Source: Acephala macrosclerotiorum
Lineage: Eukaryota; Ascomycota; Leotiomycetes; Helotiales; Mollisiaceae
Length of the DNA: 64,000 nt
Direction of reading: 5' to 3'
NCBI GenBank assembly: GCA_014904845.1
Contig: MU119446.1
Coordinates: 1 to 64,000 of the forward strand
A model generated the notes under the pieces. That model did not search any database. It worked only from the letters and a program-made list of their open reading frames with translations, and was not told where the DNA came from. Below are positions 34,117 to 44,700 of this stretch, in pieces. Made by a program: the position numbers and the translations under genes. Numbering within the stretch: the first letter of the stretch is position 1; each line of letters begins with the position of its first letter.

Positions 34117-35469
34117 TCATCTAACCTCGATCTCAACCGCAAGGCTACCACCAATATCTAGCAATCCTGCTCTACCATTCTCGGACTGCGGTGAATCCTC
34201 TAGAGTCTCCACTCCTTGCTTCTCACGTGCCTCGTCGAACTCGATTGTGGCTTCATACGACTCATTCTCGGAGCCAATGAAGGTGCCGAAATGAACTCCA
34301 ACTGTATTTCTTGATCTGACTGCTTTGTGGATGTCGATGGCGTCTGCTGGCGATGCATGTAATGCTGAAGGGATTTCTTGATGCGACAATCGCAGCCCGA
34401 CATAGGAGATGAAGCCAAGGGTGCCTCCTCTCCATATAGGTATGAAGCACAAATCGAAAGGTCCGAGTCTCTTTCCGATTTCAGCGAAGATGGGACAGAC
34501 ATCCCCGGACTTCGCGGTACGGCGGATGCCTGTATCTCCTGCGTGGTAGATTCCACCCTTCCTTGTTCGCCTCACCATCAATTTGTCAGATTCTTGAATT
34601 TTTGGGTGCAAGAATTGCTCTACAACCCATCCACTCCACAATGTACTGGCTTGATCCATCGTTCCCCTCCCAGAATTATGCTGTGCCGGTACACATGTGA
34701 ATCGTAATAATGTGCTGTCCTCGGCACTCTCATCCACTTCAAATCCAAAGTCCCGAGGGCTGAACTCGAGATCAGACCACCAATCCATCTCGTGTATCGA
34801 GTCTTTCGGTACGCCGGTTGAGGAGAGCCAACTCTTGTTGCCCAATGGAACAAAGTATTTGCATTTTGGGAACCTTGTCAAAATCGACTTTAGAGTCAAC
34901 AGATCCAAGTGGTCGTAATGATTGTGTGAAATAACGACAGCATGACAATCAGGCAGATCCGTTACCTGACATGGGCTTGGCTTCATCCTGCTCGGTCCTG
35001 TATACTGCGTTGGTCCAGCACGGACAGAAAATATAGGATCGAAAAGCACCCAGAGGCTGTTCCTTGCACGTGATCTGGAAGACGATGACCCCTTAGGTGT
35101 CCTTGAGGAAGCCTTAGTCGGGGAGATGTCTTGAAGACCCTCAAGTGGCAACTTAACCATGACACCGGCGTGCCCTAACCAAGTCCCAACTAAGGATTTC
35201 TCTTTCGTCAAACCTCTTGCCTTCAGGTCTGAAGCGCCCCAGTCGGGCTTCACCACCTTGATATTGCGCGCTCTTTCATGCTTGTGGAGATCAGTATTAT
35301 TGTACCAGCTCAATGGATTCGAAATTGTCAGGAGCTCAGTCCATGTTGGTTTGTTTGCTGAAGACCATGGGTTTCGAAACAAGGTTCCAGAATTGTTTGC
35401 ATGATGAGCTGGGCGGGATTCCTTTGCTGAGGAGCGTGAAGAGGAGGCTCGCGATACCATCTTAGGCAA
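34117..35469 (-). CDS. Metallo-beta-lactamase-fold hydrolase, NAPE-PLD-like
   Basis: A zinc hydrolase related to N-acyl-phosphatidylethanolamine phospholipase D, which releases N-acylethanolamines from membrane lipid. It is a single exon of 450 aa. The Ser/Arg-rich N-terminus (1-25) looks like a flexible leader. WLGHAGVMVKL (about 95-105) and the HxHxDH zinc motif in SHNHYDHLDLL (about 180) match the family. AQHNSGRG, YHAGDTG and the late VGVHFGTF supply further metal and active-site residues. An Arg/Ser-rich insert (about 120-135) sits just before the LFDPIFSVRAGP block. It is intact and lies next to transposon debris. The substrate is inferred from family only. Confidence 0.85.
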   Translation of the reverse strand: MPKMVSRASSSRSSAKESRPAHHANNSGTLFRNPWSSANKPTWTELLTISNPLSWYNNTDLHKHERARNIKVVKPDWGASDLKARGLTKEKSLVGTWLGHAGVMVKLPLEGLQDISPTKASSRTPKGSSSSRSRARNSLWVLFDPIFSVRAGPTQYTGPSRMKPSPCQVTDLPDCHAVVISHNHYDHLDLLTLKSILTRFPKCKYFVPLGNKSWLSSTGVPKDSIHEMDWWSDLEFSPRDFGFEVDESAEDSTLLRFTCVPAQHNSGRGTMDQASTLWSGWVVEQFLHPKIQESDKLMVRRTRKGGIYHAGDTGIRRTAKSGDVCPIFAEIGKRLGPFDLCFIPIWRGGTLGFISYVGLRLSHQEIPSALHASPADAIDIHKAVRSRNTVGVHFGTFIGSENESYEATIEFDEAREKQGVETLEDSPQSENGRAGLLDIGGSLAVEIEVR

Positions 35470-36105
35470 TGTTGAGGGGTTTTGCTTTTATGTGTCTCTC
35501 TGTCCTTCTCGACTTGACTGCGTAATGATTTTCAGGGCTGTGATTTGATGCGAGTGGATTCCATCAAATATGTGTTCCAGCTCCAGAATGACGTAATCAT
35601 TTTGATAGCACGTGAAATTTCCCCGGGCTGCAGTTCGTTGGCCAGGAGCTTCTCGGCTAAATGACCGCTTCCCTTTCAAAGATCGAGCAATTTCATAAAC
35701 TAGACTTGCATTCGTGCCTTTCAACCGCGATATTTTGGAGGGGAAAATACATATGTGATGGTTGTAAAGTACGATTACCCAAAACTGGCTTGTGACTGTG
35801 GCTTGCATAGCTTGATCACTTCACCGAGTTTAGTGTTTCTTACTGGGCGCCACACATGCGGAAGTCCTCGTTCGGAATCTTGGACCCAATGAAATGGATG
35901 CCGTATTGCTTGAAGTCAGCCATATTATGGAGAGTTCGCCCGGGTAGTGTGGCTTGCTTGGAAATCAAGGCTCTCCAGAAGGTTGTGACACTGAAAGGCA
36001 TCGTCGATATCTTCCATAGTTTCGGAGTGAGAATGACGCGACCCGATCCCCCATTTGATCTCGATAAGTTCCCTACCTCCTAAAAGCCATATCTCGAAAC
36101 TTCAG
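35470..36105. other. Intergenic, no gene recognised
   Basis: Divergent interval between the metallo-hydrolase start and the BTB relic. The short ORFs here have no supporting features. Confidence 0.4.
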
Positions 36106-37147
36106 CAGCTTCAACATTGGGGGTGATAGTCCGCCATCTTCTCAGCACGCGCGTCATATATCTCTGGAAGAGTTTGCGAAATCATGTACCTTTCCATCCG
36201 GTGATATTCGGATCAGTGTCAAGTTAAGGGATGGGACCCAAATTGAGGGGGAAATATCTCCACATACCATGGATATCACAAGCCCCTTATGGAAGAACTT
36301 TGTTTACCCTCCGTGGAACGCTGCTGAGTCTGGGCCTGTCGCGGAGCTGGACTTCACCGAAGACGATCCAAATGCATTGCTGTTACTTTTACAGATCATT
36401 CATTTCGAATTCGCCCCAGTGAAGGAACAAAACCAGGCACAGATGAGCTTTATCAACTTGCCATCTTATGCGACAAGTATGACTGTGTGCACCTGATGGG
36501 TCCTTGGTTGGACAGTTGGCTTGAGAAAGCTGAATCAATCGATATCGTGAGCTACCGCGTGAACAGTCCGTTGCGGAGACTTCGCGGCGGCGATAACAAA
36601 AGCGCCTGTAAAGAGGCGGACAGCGAGAAACAGCTTTTCATTGCTTGAGCGTTCAGTAAACAACAAATCTTCGAGTAGACGACAGAGAACAAGTTACTTA
36701 GAGCGTCCACGAGCAAGGAGGGCCAGCTACTTACCTTCCAAAAAGGGCTTCTCCCTGAAGCAATGCCTCCCGAAAGTGTTGGTAGGGCTATTATCATATC
36801 GTTCCCCCCATCCTTGTTAATCGAAACTATCAGAGCAAATTTCATCTCTCCGTCTTGTTGCCCTGGAGAAACCTCTCGACATCCTATATCGCCTCATCCG
36901 TGAATCCCCAACTAGCAAAGAGATGCATTGCTCACGTGGCGAGAGCGAAGACAGAAACAGGAAGGCATGCGATGCGATTATCTACGGGTCTCTCGCCTGC
37001 GGCCTTGAGCTGGTGGACCCTCAAAGCACAATTGACTTGAAAGACATCAAGTTCAGCATCAACCAGGTGTCATCAAAGATAGAGAGCTTGGAAATCTACT
37101 GTCTCAACTCTTTCCACGAATTGTGTTCTTTCAGGATTATGTTCTGA
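36106..37147 (+). pseudogene. BTB/POZ-type protein relic
   Basis: Plus-strand reading gives an N-terminal block with TFPSGDIRISVKLRDG, LWKNFVYPPW and LLLLLQIIHF, then LYQLAILCDKYDCVHLMGPW. This is the layout of fungal BTB-domain proteins, which bind other proteins through the domain. A C-terminal block (KACDAIIYGSLACGLEL) matches the conserved tail of the same family. The gene is broken: a frame change near 36430 in an A-run, in-frame stops at 36646-36648 and 36676-36678, and another frame change near 36855. No convincing start ATG is present upstream. It is unlikely to be functional. Confidence 0.7.
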
Positions 37148-37381
37148 AAGCGATTTCGATGTTGAAGTTGATTCTGTGCTGTCCAATTTGGGCAATCCTG
37201 TACTCGGCTCACACCGTCGGCACATGGAAGAGCAGCGAAAGAAGCTGACAGGTCGTGTCACAAAAGAGGTCGCATTCGAAGCGAAGAGACTTCGAATCGA
37301 AGGGGAATAATGCTCTTGTAAAATTTATCTTTCAGGGGAATAGGCAAGCAATAAGGATGCAAGCTTGGGTGGTTCCTAGAG

Positions 37382-38262
37382 TCAGTCATCCTCTTCAACC
37401 ACAGCTTCAACATCAACTTCCTCTTCAACCTCCACATCTTCTTCAACCTCCACGTCTTCTTCAACTTCCACGTCTTCTTCAATTTCTACGTCTTCTTCAA
37501 CCTCCACATCTTCTTCAACCTCTACGTCTTCTTCAACCTCCACGTCTTCTTCAACCTCCACGTCTTCTTCAACCTCCACGTCTTCTTCAACCTCCACGTC
37601 TTCTTCAACTTCTACATCCTCCTCTGCGTCAACTTCCTCAGCGTCAATATCCACAATGGTCAATTCTTGGATCTCCACCTCATCACCCTCATTAACCTGC
37701 ACTTCATCCCCAGCATTGACAATGTCGACCTCATATACAACAGAGTCAAAGTCAATTGTTTCGATGACATCGTAGGTGATAATCTCAGAATAGCCAGCTA
37801 AGTCTCTCATAAGCTTTTATTTCGCTTTAGATTTGGTAGGCACTTACCGCCTCCAACATTACTCGCAAAGCCACCATCAGCCTCCTCCAAAAACCACACA
37901 GAGAGATCACTGATTACATTCCCAGACAGACTCCCGGTCAAGCCAAAAAGATAACCAGAGAATACATCAACTTCAACTTGCGCCATATCTTCAGTCTCGG
38001 TGCCGAAGTCGAAAGTCTGACCAGCAGAAGTAGTGAACCAAACACGTCCAACAGCGCTCTCGTTCTGGAAGATATTGAAGGCGGTGATGGTCTCGTTATT
38101 GCCGAATCCGAGGGTCTGTTGATCAGGAGTGAGAGTGCCGACTTGATCGGAGGAGCCATCCGTGGAGACGAGTTTGGCCCCGCAGATGTTGCCATTTTGT
38201 CGACAGATGGTGATGCTGCGGATCATGGAGCCATTGGTGGCTGTGAGTTGAAAGGATGACAT
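37382..38262 (-). CDS. Jacalin-like lectin with acidic EEDVEV repeat tail
   Basis: The start at 38262 gives MSSFQLTATNG. An upstream in-frame ATG at 38409 would add 49 unconserved residues. Exons are 38262-37848 and 37803-37382, with intron 37804-37847: 837 nt, 278 aa. Residues about 1-138 form a beta-rich domain (GSMIRSITI, GFGNNETITAF, FSGYLFGLTGSLSGNVISDLSVWFLE) of the jacalin-like kind, which usually binds sugars. The tail is strongly acidic and ends in about a dozen copies of the hexapeptide EEDVEV, encoded by a nearly perfect 18-bp tandem repeat. There is no signal peptide. Function is inferred from the domain; the role of the tail is unknown. Confidence 0.75.
37400..37625 (-). repeat. 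18-bp tandem repeat encoding EEDVEV
   Basis: About 12 consecutive copies of an 18-nt unit (plus strand tcttcttcaacctccacg, with few variants), in frame within the lectin gene. Copy number is likely variable between strains because the units are almost identical at the DNA level. Confidence 0.85.
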
Positions 38263-39064
38263 CGTGAGAGAGAATAGCAAAGCTGACTTCGCACTGGGAG
38301 AAGAATCAAGAGGGTGTTGAGCTGAAAGAGAAATTCGAGGAGAGAAAGCTGGACCTTTATACCTGAACAGAGCATCGTTGTTGAAGCCACGAGCACTGTT
38401 GGGCCACAACAGAGCCTCGTGCCTTTCGTATCAAGGGTGCGGTGGTGGTGACATTAAGGAAGCATATTGCGATACTTCAAAAGAATCTAAGAAGGCCAAG
38501 CAATGAATGTGTTTCCATTCAACGGTGAATATCTCCTTTTGGTGTTGTATCCTGGGAGCTGAAGCTTTCACGCCGCAGCCCTACGCCCTACAGATGGCGC
38601 ACGTTTGCTAATAGCCCTATAAACTCCAGGGACTGAGCACCTCAGAGGGGGCAACAGCGCATTAAACCCTGAAAATTACAGGGGTCTGAACACCGTGGTC
38701 GGCGACCTCTGAGGTTCTGCGGTGATAAAATGCGAAATAAGAGGGAGACAAACAACCAGTAGGAACAGCGCAGTATATTGAAATGTCACTCCTCCGAACG
38801 CTTGCGTCGGCGCATAGCCTCAATCGGAAGAGGTCTTGAAAGAACAAGATGGGCCCATTTCTACTCGGTGTCAAGGAGTATCGACATACTTCCCTCTCAG
38901 ACTCGGTGTTGTATTCCAAGAAGGCTAGACCGAACATTCAAACTAACGTCACTGAATATTGAATTTTATGATATCTATGGAGTTAATATTACGAGGGTAG
39001 AAAATAGGGTTGTCCTCAATGGCCGAGAAGCTGCAAGATGCCCCTCTCTACAAATTTTCTGAAT
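38263..39064. other. Intergenic, no gene recognised
   Basis: Between the lectin start and the HET stop. No ORF here has recognisable content. The lectin promoter should lie near 38263-38500. Confidence 0.4.
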
Positions 39065-41299
39065 CTATACAATGGCGAATTCTCGGACAACGAAACCCTG
39101 CTTCAAGACCTCACCATCCATGATCCCTTGAACATATGCATCGCATACCAGAACATATTGATCATCAGTATTTTTTCTCAACACCAAGGGCATGCTGGCT
39201 CCTGTCAAGACACACACAGGATCGCCAACCTTCACTTCTTCCGTCCCTGCGATGCCAATTAAACCATCCTCCGTAACGAACGTTCGTCTTCCATGGCAAA
39301 GCTCGTTCATTGATCGCAGATACCAATAAGCGCAATCCCCATCCTCCTGTGTCCAGCGGTTCACGAGTTTGGCCTTTATCAAGTGCTCGAAACCTTCTTT
39401 GCTACGATGCGTAGCACGTCCGATGACCGGTCCAGCTTTGGTCGAGAGGGGCGATATTTCTATGTCAGCGATAGGAACGCGCCATAAAGCCTGGGAAAGA
39501 TAATCTTGGTCTCGATTCTCGCATTCTTTCCACTTGCCCCTCAGTTTATCAACAAATGTGATGAAATCAAGTCTTGCTCGCTCGTCTACTTCATCGTGCA
39601 TCTCCCAGTCAGGTCCAAGCCTGCGAATAGTGTCCACGCAGATACCCGAAATTTTCAGTTCTGAAGCATCCGTGAACTTGCAGACACTGCTCTCCTTTCC
39701 ACTTGCAGAAAAGAAGGAGGTCATTGGCCCTGAAGTCAACTTGGACGAGACGGAATCCGCTGCGTGGTGGGGTCTCTCAGACCAATCCACTGTCCAGGAT
39801 GGAAGGCCTCGCATTTTACCTTTCGAACGGTACCCGGCGTAGCGAAGAATGTCAATCTTTCCGCTCATGAGTGCTGCCTTGGTTACCTCTATGTATAGAT
39901 CCGTGCACCTCTTTGCATAGTCTGGCATGATACTATCCGCCGAATCCTTTGTTGCAAGACTCAAGAACCCGTAGATATAATCACGAGGATTCGATGCCCT
40001 TAGTCTCTGGCCTCGACCTCGCTTCGAATTGAAGAGGAGATCGAACAAAGGAGTGCGGTCTTCTGGCTTACGATCTTTCAACAGGCTCTCGGGTATAACG
40101 TAAGTCATCGCTAGCAGATCCCAATGGCTTGCGCTGTCCGTCGAAGTTTTGCGGTGTGGAGAGTCCACGGTAGCGAAAGATAGACACGCTTGCAGTGCGG
40201 GTGCTAGATGTTTCTCGTCGATATCGGACCAACCGCAGACAAAAATGATATCTTTAGCTAACATTAATTCTTGCTGAATCCATACTCTATTCCAATAGTC
40301 CCTTCGTAAGAGGTTTGTGATTGCGGGAACGGGAATGCTGTGATCGTCAGATGAGCCGGCTGTGAGCATATTAAGAAAAGTAGCCATGCCTCCAAAGGAA
40401 GTCTCAACTCGGTCTTGGTATGGAGCAGAGGGTTGAGGCATGAATTTCTTCGATCGTTTACCGAGGCCTCGAAGCTTTTCAATGGCAAGATCGCTGTCGG
40501 CACTCTGAGGACCAAGCCAAGCTATAACCACTGCAGCTTGACTATAGATTTCTCCCATCTGCTCCACCTGCTTCCCCTTTTCAATGTTGTCCATCTGATT
40601 AATACATATGGAGTCAATCCAGAGAACCAGTCCTTCCCTCTCATGTCGCAGATGCAGAAGGCACATCTCCAGATTCTCGGTAATATGAATTCGCCGTCCA
40701 TCAACCGAGATAAACTTGGTTCTCTCCGGACTTCCCCATGCATAGGAAAGAGCGGCATATTTGGGCTTGTCGCTGAGCGAAACGTGGTATACCGTGCAAT
40801 GTAACTCGACACCAGCTGACTGTGAGTACGGTAACAGTGTAATAAGTCTAATTTGGCCGCCGACTTCGGGCAGTGGACAGTATGTGAACTCCTCTTTAGT
40901 CTGTTTCCAATTTGATGTTCCTTCTTCCGAATGCTCTTCCGTAAGAGGAACATCGGTCTGAAGCCAAGTCGCCTTCTCCCCTTCTAAGTACTCTTCGACC
41001 GTAAGAAGAACATGCGACTGCAACAGAGTCGGCTTCTCGTCTTCTGAGCTCTCATCGACAGAGAAAACATCCGACTCTAGCCAAGTGGGCGTCTCCTCTT
41101 CTGAGTCCTCGTTCAAAAGAGGCATTCTAGATACAGTTGATTGATATGCCGAGTTGGTGGATCTGTAACTGCGGCGTCCGTTGCAGCTTTCGAGAGAAGG
41201 ACTAGTCGGAATAGTGGGGCGAAAATTACTGAGCTCGCTAACTAACATGATGTTGATCGCGTGGGACATGATGAGTTTCGTGGAGACTCGATAATGCAA
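39065..41299 (-). CDS. HET-domain (heterokaryon incompatibility) protein
   Basis: A cytoplasmic protein of the family that triggers cell death or rejection after fusion of unlike hyphae. It is a single exon of 744 aa. The HET domain spans about residues 170-330 with the classic blocks YAALSYAWGS, LWIDSICINQ, EIYSQAAVVIAWLGP and DYWNRVWIQQEL. The C-terminus carries GLPSWTVDWS and a late block (GRRTFVTEDGLIGIA) common in the family. Residues about 66-133 hold four degenerate 20-residue repeats (SE-x-E-x-x-TWLx-[ST]-D/H-V) of acidic character before the HET domain. Other possible starts (M11, M59) lie upstream of the domain, so the exact start is uncertain. Intact. Confidence 0.9.
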   Translation of the reverse strand: MHYRVSTKLIMSHAINIMLVSELSNFRPTIPTSPSLESCNGRRSYRSTNSAYQSTVSRMPLLNEDSEEETPTWLESDVFSVDESSEDEKPTLLQSHVLLTVEEYLEGEKATWLQTDVPLTEEHSEEGTSNWKQTKEEFTYCPLPEVGGQIRLITLLPYSQSAGVELHCTVYHVSLSDKPKYAALSYAWGSPERTKFISVDGRRIHITENLEMCLLHLRHEREGLVLWIDSICINQMDNIEKGKQVEQMGEIYSQAAVVIAWLGPQSADSDLAIEKLRGLGKRSKKFMPQPSAPYQDRVETSFGGMATFLNMLTAGSSDDHSIPVPAITNLLRRDYWNRVWIQQELMLAKDIIFVCGWSDIDEKHLAPALQACLSFATVDSPHRKTSTDSASHWDLLAMTYVIPESLLKDRKPEDRTPLFDLLFNSKRGRGQRLRASNPRDYIYGFLSLATKDSADSIMPDYAKRCTDLYIEVTKAALMSGKIDILRYAGYRSKGKMRGLPSWTVDWSERPHHAADSVSSKLTSGPMTSFFSASGKESSVCKFTDASELKISGICVDTIRRLGPDWEMHDEVDERARLDFITFVDKLRGKWKECENRDQDYLSQALWRVPIADIEISPLSTKAGPVIGRATHRSKEGFEHLIKAKLVNRWTQEDGDCAYWYLRSMNELCHGRRTFVTEDGLIGIAGTEEVKVGDPVCVLTGASMPLVLRKNTDDQYVLVCDAYVQGIMDGEVLKQGFVVREFAIV

Positions 41300-41794
41300 G
41301 TGATACTGGGAAAAGGATAGATGAACGGGAGCTGGTTTGGCGACTATGGTAGAAATGTTCTTAGGAAGTTGTCATCCTTTGTAGCAGATTGGGATCAGCA
41401 GACTTTGCAATTATTAAGAAAGAAAAGCTACTTTAATCGCGCTGTTTGAAAATCAGTGGGAATCTGCCAGCCACAAAGCCCGTGGTTCTTAATAAGCAGC
41501 CTGCTATCAGCCACGAGACACGTCACAGTCAAGTCGCTTAAGCGTCCATACATACCTTGTGATGCAGAGCCAGGGCTTTGGGTATCGGGGGTATGAATTG
41601 GCTCTGTGTGACCCAAAGCTGTAAAGTGGCTTGTACTACATCCAACCATAATAGCCAATAGGATATGGCCGCTAACCAACTTAAAAAGACTCTCAGGTAT
41701 ATTCAAGGAAGTGCACCAATCGCAATCTATGTTACTTCCAAACGTTTCTCTCACTCTGGGGTTCTCACCTTACCCACCTAGGGTACCTTTATAA
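41300..41794. other. Intergenic, HET upstream region
   Basis: Half a kilobase with one minus-strand ORF of 108 codons (41428-41754) that lacks recognisable content. It presumably holds the HET promoter. Confidence 0.4.
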
Positions 41795-44700
41795 TCATCG
41801 CACTCTCTCGTATGACTTCACTTCATCCTCACTTGACAACAGTTCTCTCCATTTCTTATCTCTGAAAGCATGCGATCTTTTCAGCCCCATCCCTTTCTCC
41901 CTCACCCACGCATATTCACTCCTCAACCAACCCTCTACAACCTCTCTCGCCTCTGCAACAGTTTTCTCATTCTTCGGCACACCCGCAACCCGGAACAATT
42001 TCTCAGCCAAATCGATACACAGCACCTCGGTACGACCTGTACGAAGCTCAAGCAATCCAAGAACACAAGTAACATCTGCGATGTAACAAGGTAGCATCTC
42101 CTCTGCTGCCTTTCGAATGAGGGGCAATCTCTCGGTGTACAGCTCGTGGCTTTCGCTGATCTCTACGACGAATTCTTTAATCGCGTTTGCCATGCCAAAA
42201 TTTCCTGCGCCTCCTGCTCCTCTTGCTCTTTGACTTGGGAATTCGGGTATGGAGGAAGCTTATTATGGAAAGTTGGATAAGGTTGAAGCCAGAGCCGGTC
42301 CTGGAACGTTGATGGCAATATTACCGGCATTTTATGTTGGTTTCGCTGCCATTCTGGAGTTCGGAGAGAGTCGATATAGGCACTCACACGTTCGAGGAAA
42401 GCTCGGCCAGGACCCGGAAAGTTCCATCTCTTTTCATCCTTGCCCCACGGGCGTTTGAAAGCTTTCATCAGATCACCGAATGCGTAAGAGTGCGGATATT
42501 TCTGAAGTAGTACTTGTGCGTGTTTGAAGAGATAGTCCTCGATTTCGTTGCGTTGAATACTACCCTGAACTTTGGCTTCGGAATCATCTTCCTTCCAGTC
42601 CAGAATCTTATAGACGAGCCGCTGGAGATAGGTAAGACTAGAAGGATATTTGAAGTCTTGGTGTGTAGTTCGCCTCTTTTCCTGATAAATGAAGGGGTGT
42701 CCTTTCAAGTGTTTGAGACTCTGAAAGCATCCATAGAGATGGATGAAGTGGTTACAAGGAGGTTCCTTTATCGCTTTCTGGTCCAAAGATCGAAGAAACT
42801 CCCTCATTTGTTCAGGTGGGTCGAGGCTTATGAACAGGTAATTTTGGAAGAGTCTGAATAAGGAAGAGCCAAGTTTATCGCCGATGGCATCCTCCAAGAT
42901 ACTCGGATCTACAGGCAGCATTGGTGCTTTGAATTCATTGAGGGAGATTTTGTGTTTGCCTGCGAAGATCCTCATCCAGCGTGTATTCGAAGTGATGGAT
43001 TCCTCGATACTCGGCAAGAGGAGTTGTGCTCTGATCTCATTTTGCCACTTTTCGTGGATTCGGCTATCAAGCATTACTGTCTGGATCATGCCCATAATAG
43101 GACTCGATTGACCTATCTCTATTGGTGTCTTTGTTGCCTCGGCATCTTTACAGTCCTCTTCTGATATCTGCCAACGTTTGTTAGGAGGACCGGCGATAGG
43201 GATAATATTTTCCAAGGCTGAGATGACGATTTGTCCTCAAGCAACATCACGGTGCCCGACTAACATGCTGAAAAGGTTCTCGGCCACAGCAATGCGGACA
43301 TCGATGTGCTTGGAAGCTCGAAGCAGATGGGAGAGGGTCTCTGCTGCGAAGCTCTGTGGCACGAAACCGGAGTCTCCCAGAAGCTCAATGAACAGCTTCA
43401 TTGTCGTTATTTTCACATGCGGTTGTGAAGCTTGAGTATCAGCGAGATCAAGAGCCTTGGGCTTTGCTGATCTTGCGTTCTCTTCCATCTTCTTCTGAAT
43501 TGCTATTGCGAAAGTCTACATAAGATCACGTACGTGTCCAGCAGATACTCGACCCAAGAACTTCTTGTTCAGAAGCTGACGATGCCACGAGCTGGCATCT
43601 GGACGATTGATGATAGTCTTGAGTACCATCTCACCTGCTGGCTGAGGGAGGTCACACTGCGCGATTATGACGAGAAGTTTGAAAGCCAAGTTCCCCATGC
43701 TTGCGAGTTCGGTAGAAGTTAATAGCTCTTTTACAACTACCTCAAATACGGCCGTCGCCAGCCTAAAGAGCAACGTTGACGGAACTGCATGGGTGTTCTA
43801 TCTTCTGAGAGCATGTAGCGCCTGTTTAACGTTAATATCCGTCCGCTGGAGGAATTCGTCGGCGAGGTATAGTGACGGGTACTGGGGTTTGTCGAGGTCT
43901 GGGAATGGCATCCTTAAAATACTTTGAGGACCTTTAATCTTGCTGTCGATGTATAGCAATGCTGAGGCGATGGCACCTTCTTTAGCAACCGGGTCCCTTT
44001 TCTCATCTACCAAGAGGTTCTCATACCCCCATCGAAATGTGGAGGATAGTGATGCGTATAAACCGTTGGGCCCATGCGCCCTCCATTGCTCAAAGTCCAG
44101 CCAAGGTAGGTGGAATTAAGAGATCTTGGTAGAACAGGAGCTGGAGGGACGAAGTTGTCCAAAGGATCCCATTCCATTGTTTCTGCAGACTCGGTGTCAA
44201 GAGGAAGCAGAGGACGAGGGTACTTGACGCCTTTCTGGTCCGTGAAGAGACCTACAATCTCAAATCCCGCTGATCGAAACGTAACTTACCAAAATCTATT
44301 TACTTCTATTTGCGTCATTCTAGTGCTTAAATTCTCGATTGCATAGCTCCAAGCACGCGTTTTGCGTGCATCACGCGCTTCAAGTAATGTTCCTAGTTTA
44401 ATGTAGATTTCCAGAGCAAGAACGTAGCTTTCCACAAAAGGCCAATGTAAGATTTGCCGAGGTCCTCTTCCAGAATAGGGTCGAGGATATTGAGGTCTGG
44501 AAAGACTACCGACTCGGCTCGAGAGTGAAGGAAGGGCATAATCGCAGCTTCACACTCTTCATCGACCATAAGCCACCTAGCATCAGTTTGAGTGTGGATC
44601 CATGAGGCAGCGAGAGGTGAAGGTTCCAGACTTCAGGGGTTGAGGAAAGGCGAAGTTCCTTCGTGATCGCATCCCGAATCTGAGCGAAATCGTCGACGAA

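Noticed and set aside
37400..37625. CRISPR-like regular repeats
   Set aside because: These are contiguous 18-bp units with no unique spacers, in frame in a eukaryotic coding sequence.
37255..37695. Plus-strand ORF rich in LLQPPRLLQPPH
   Set aside because: It is the antisense shadow of the EEDVEV tandem repeat in the lectin gene.
41428..41754. 108-codon minus-strand ORF upstream of the HET gene
   Set aside because: No recognisable content; most likely chance or leader sequence of the HET transcript.
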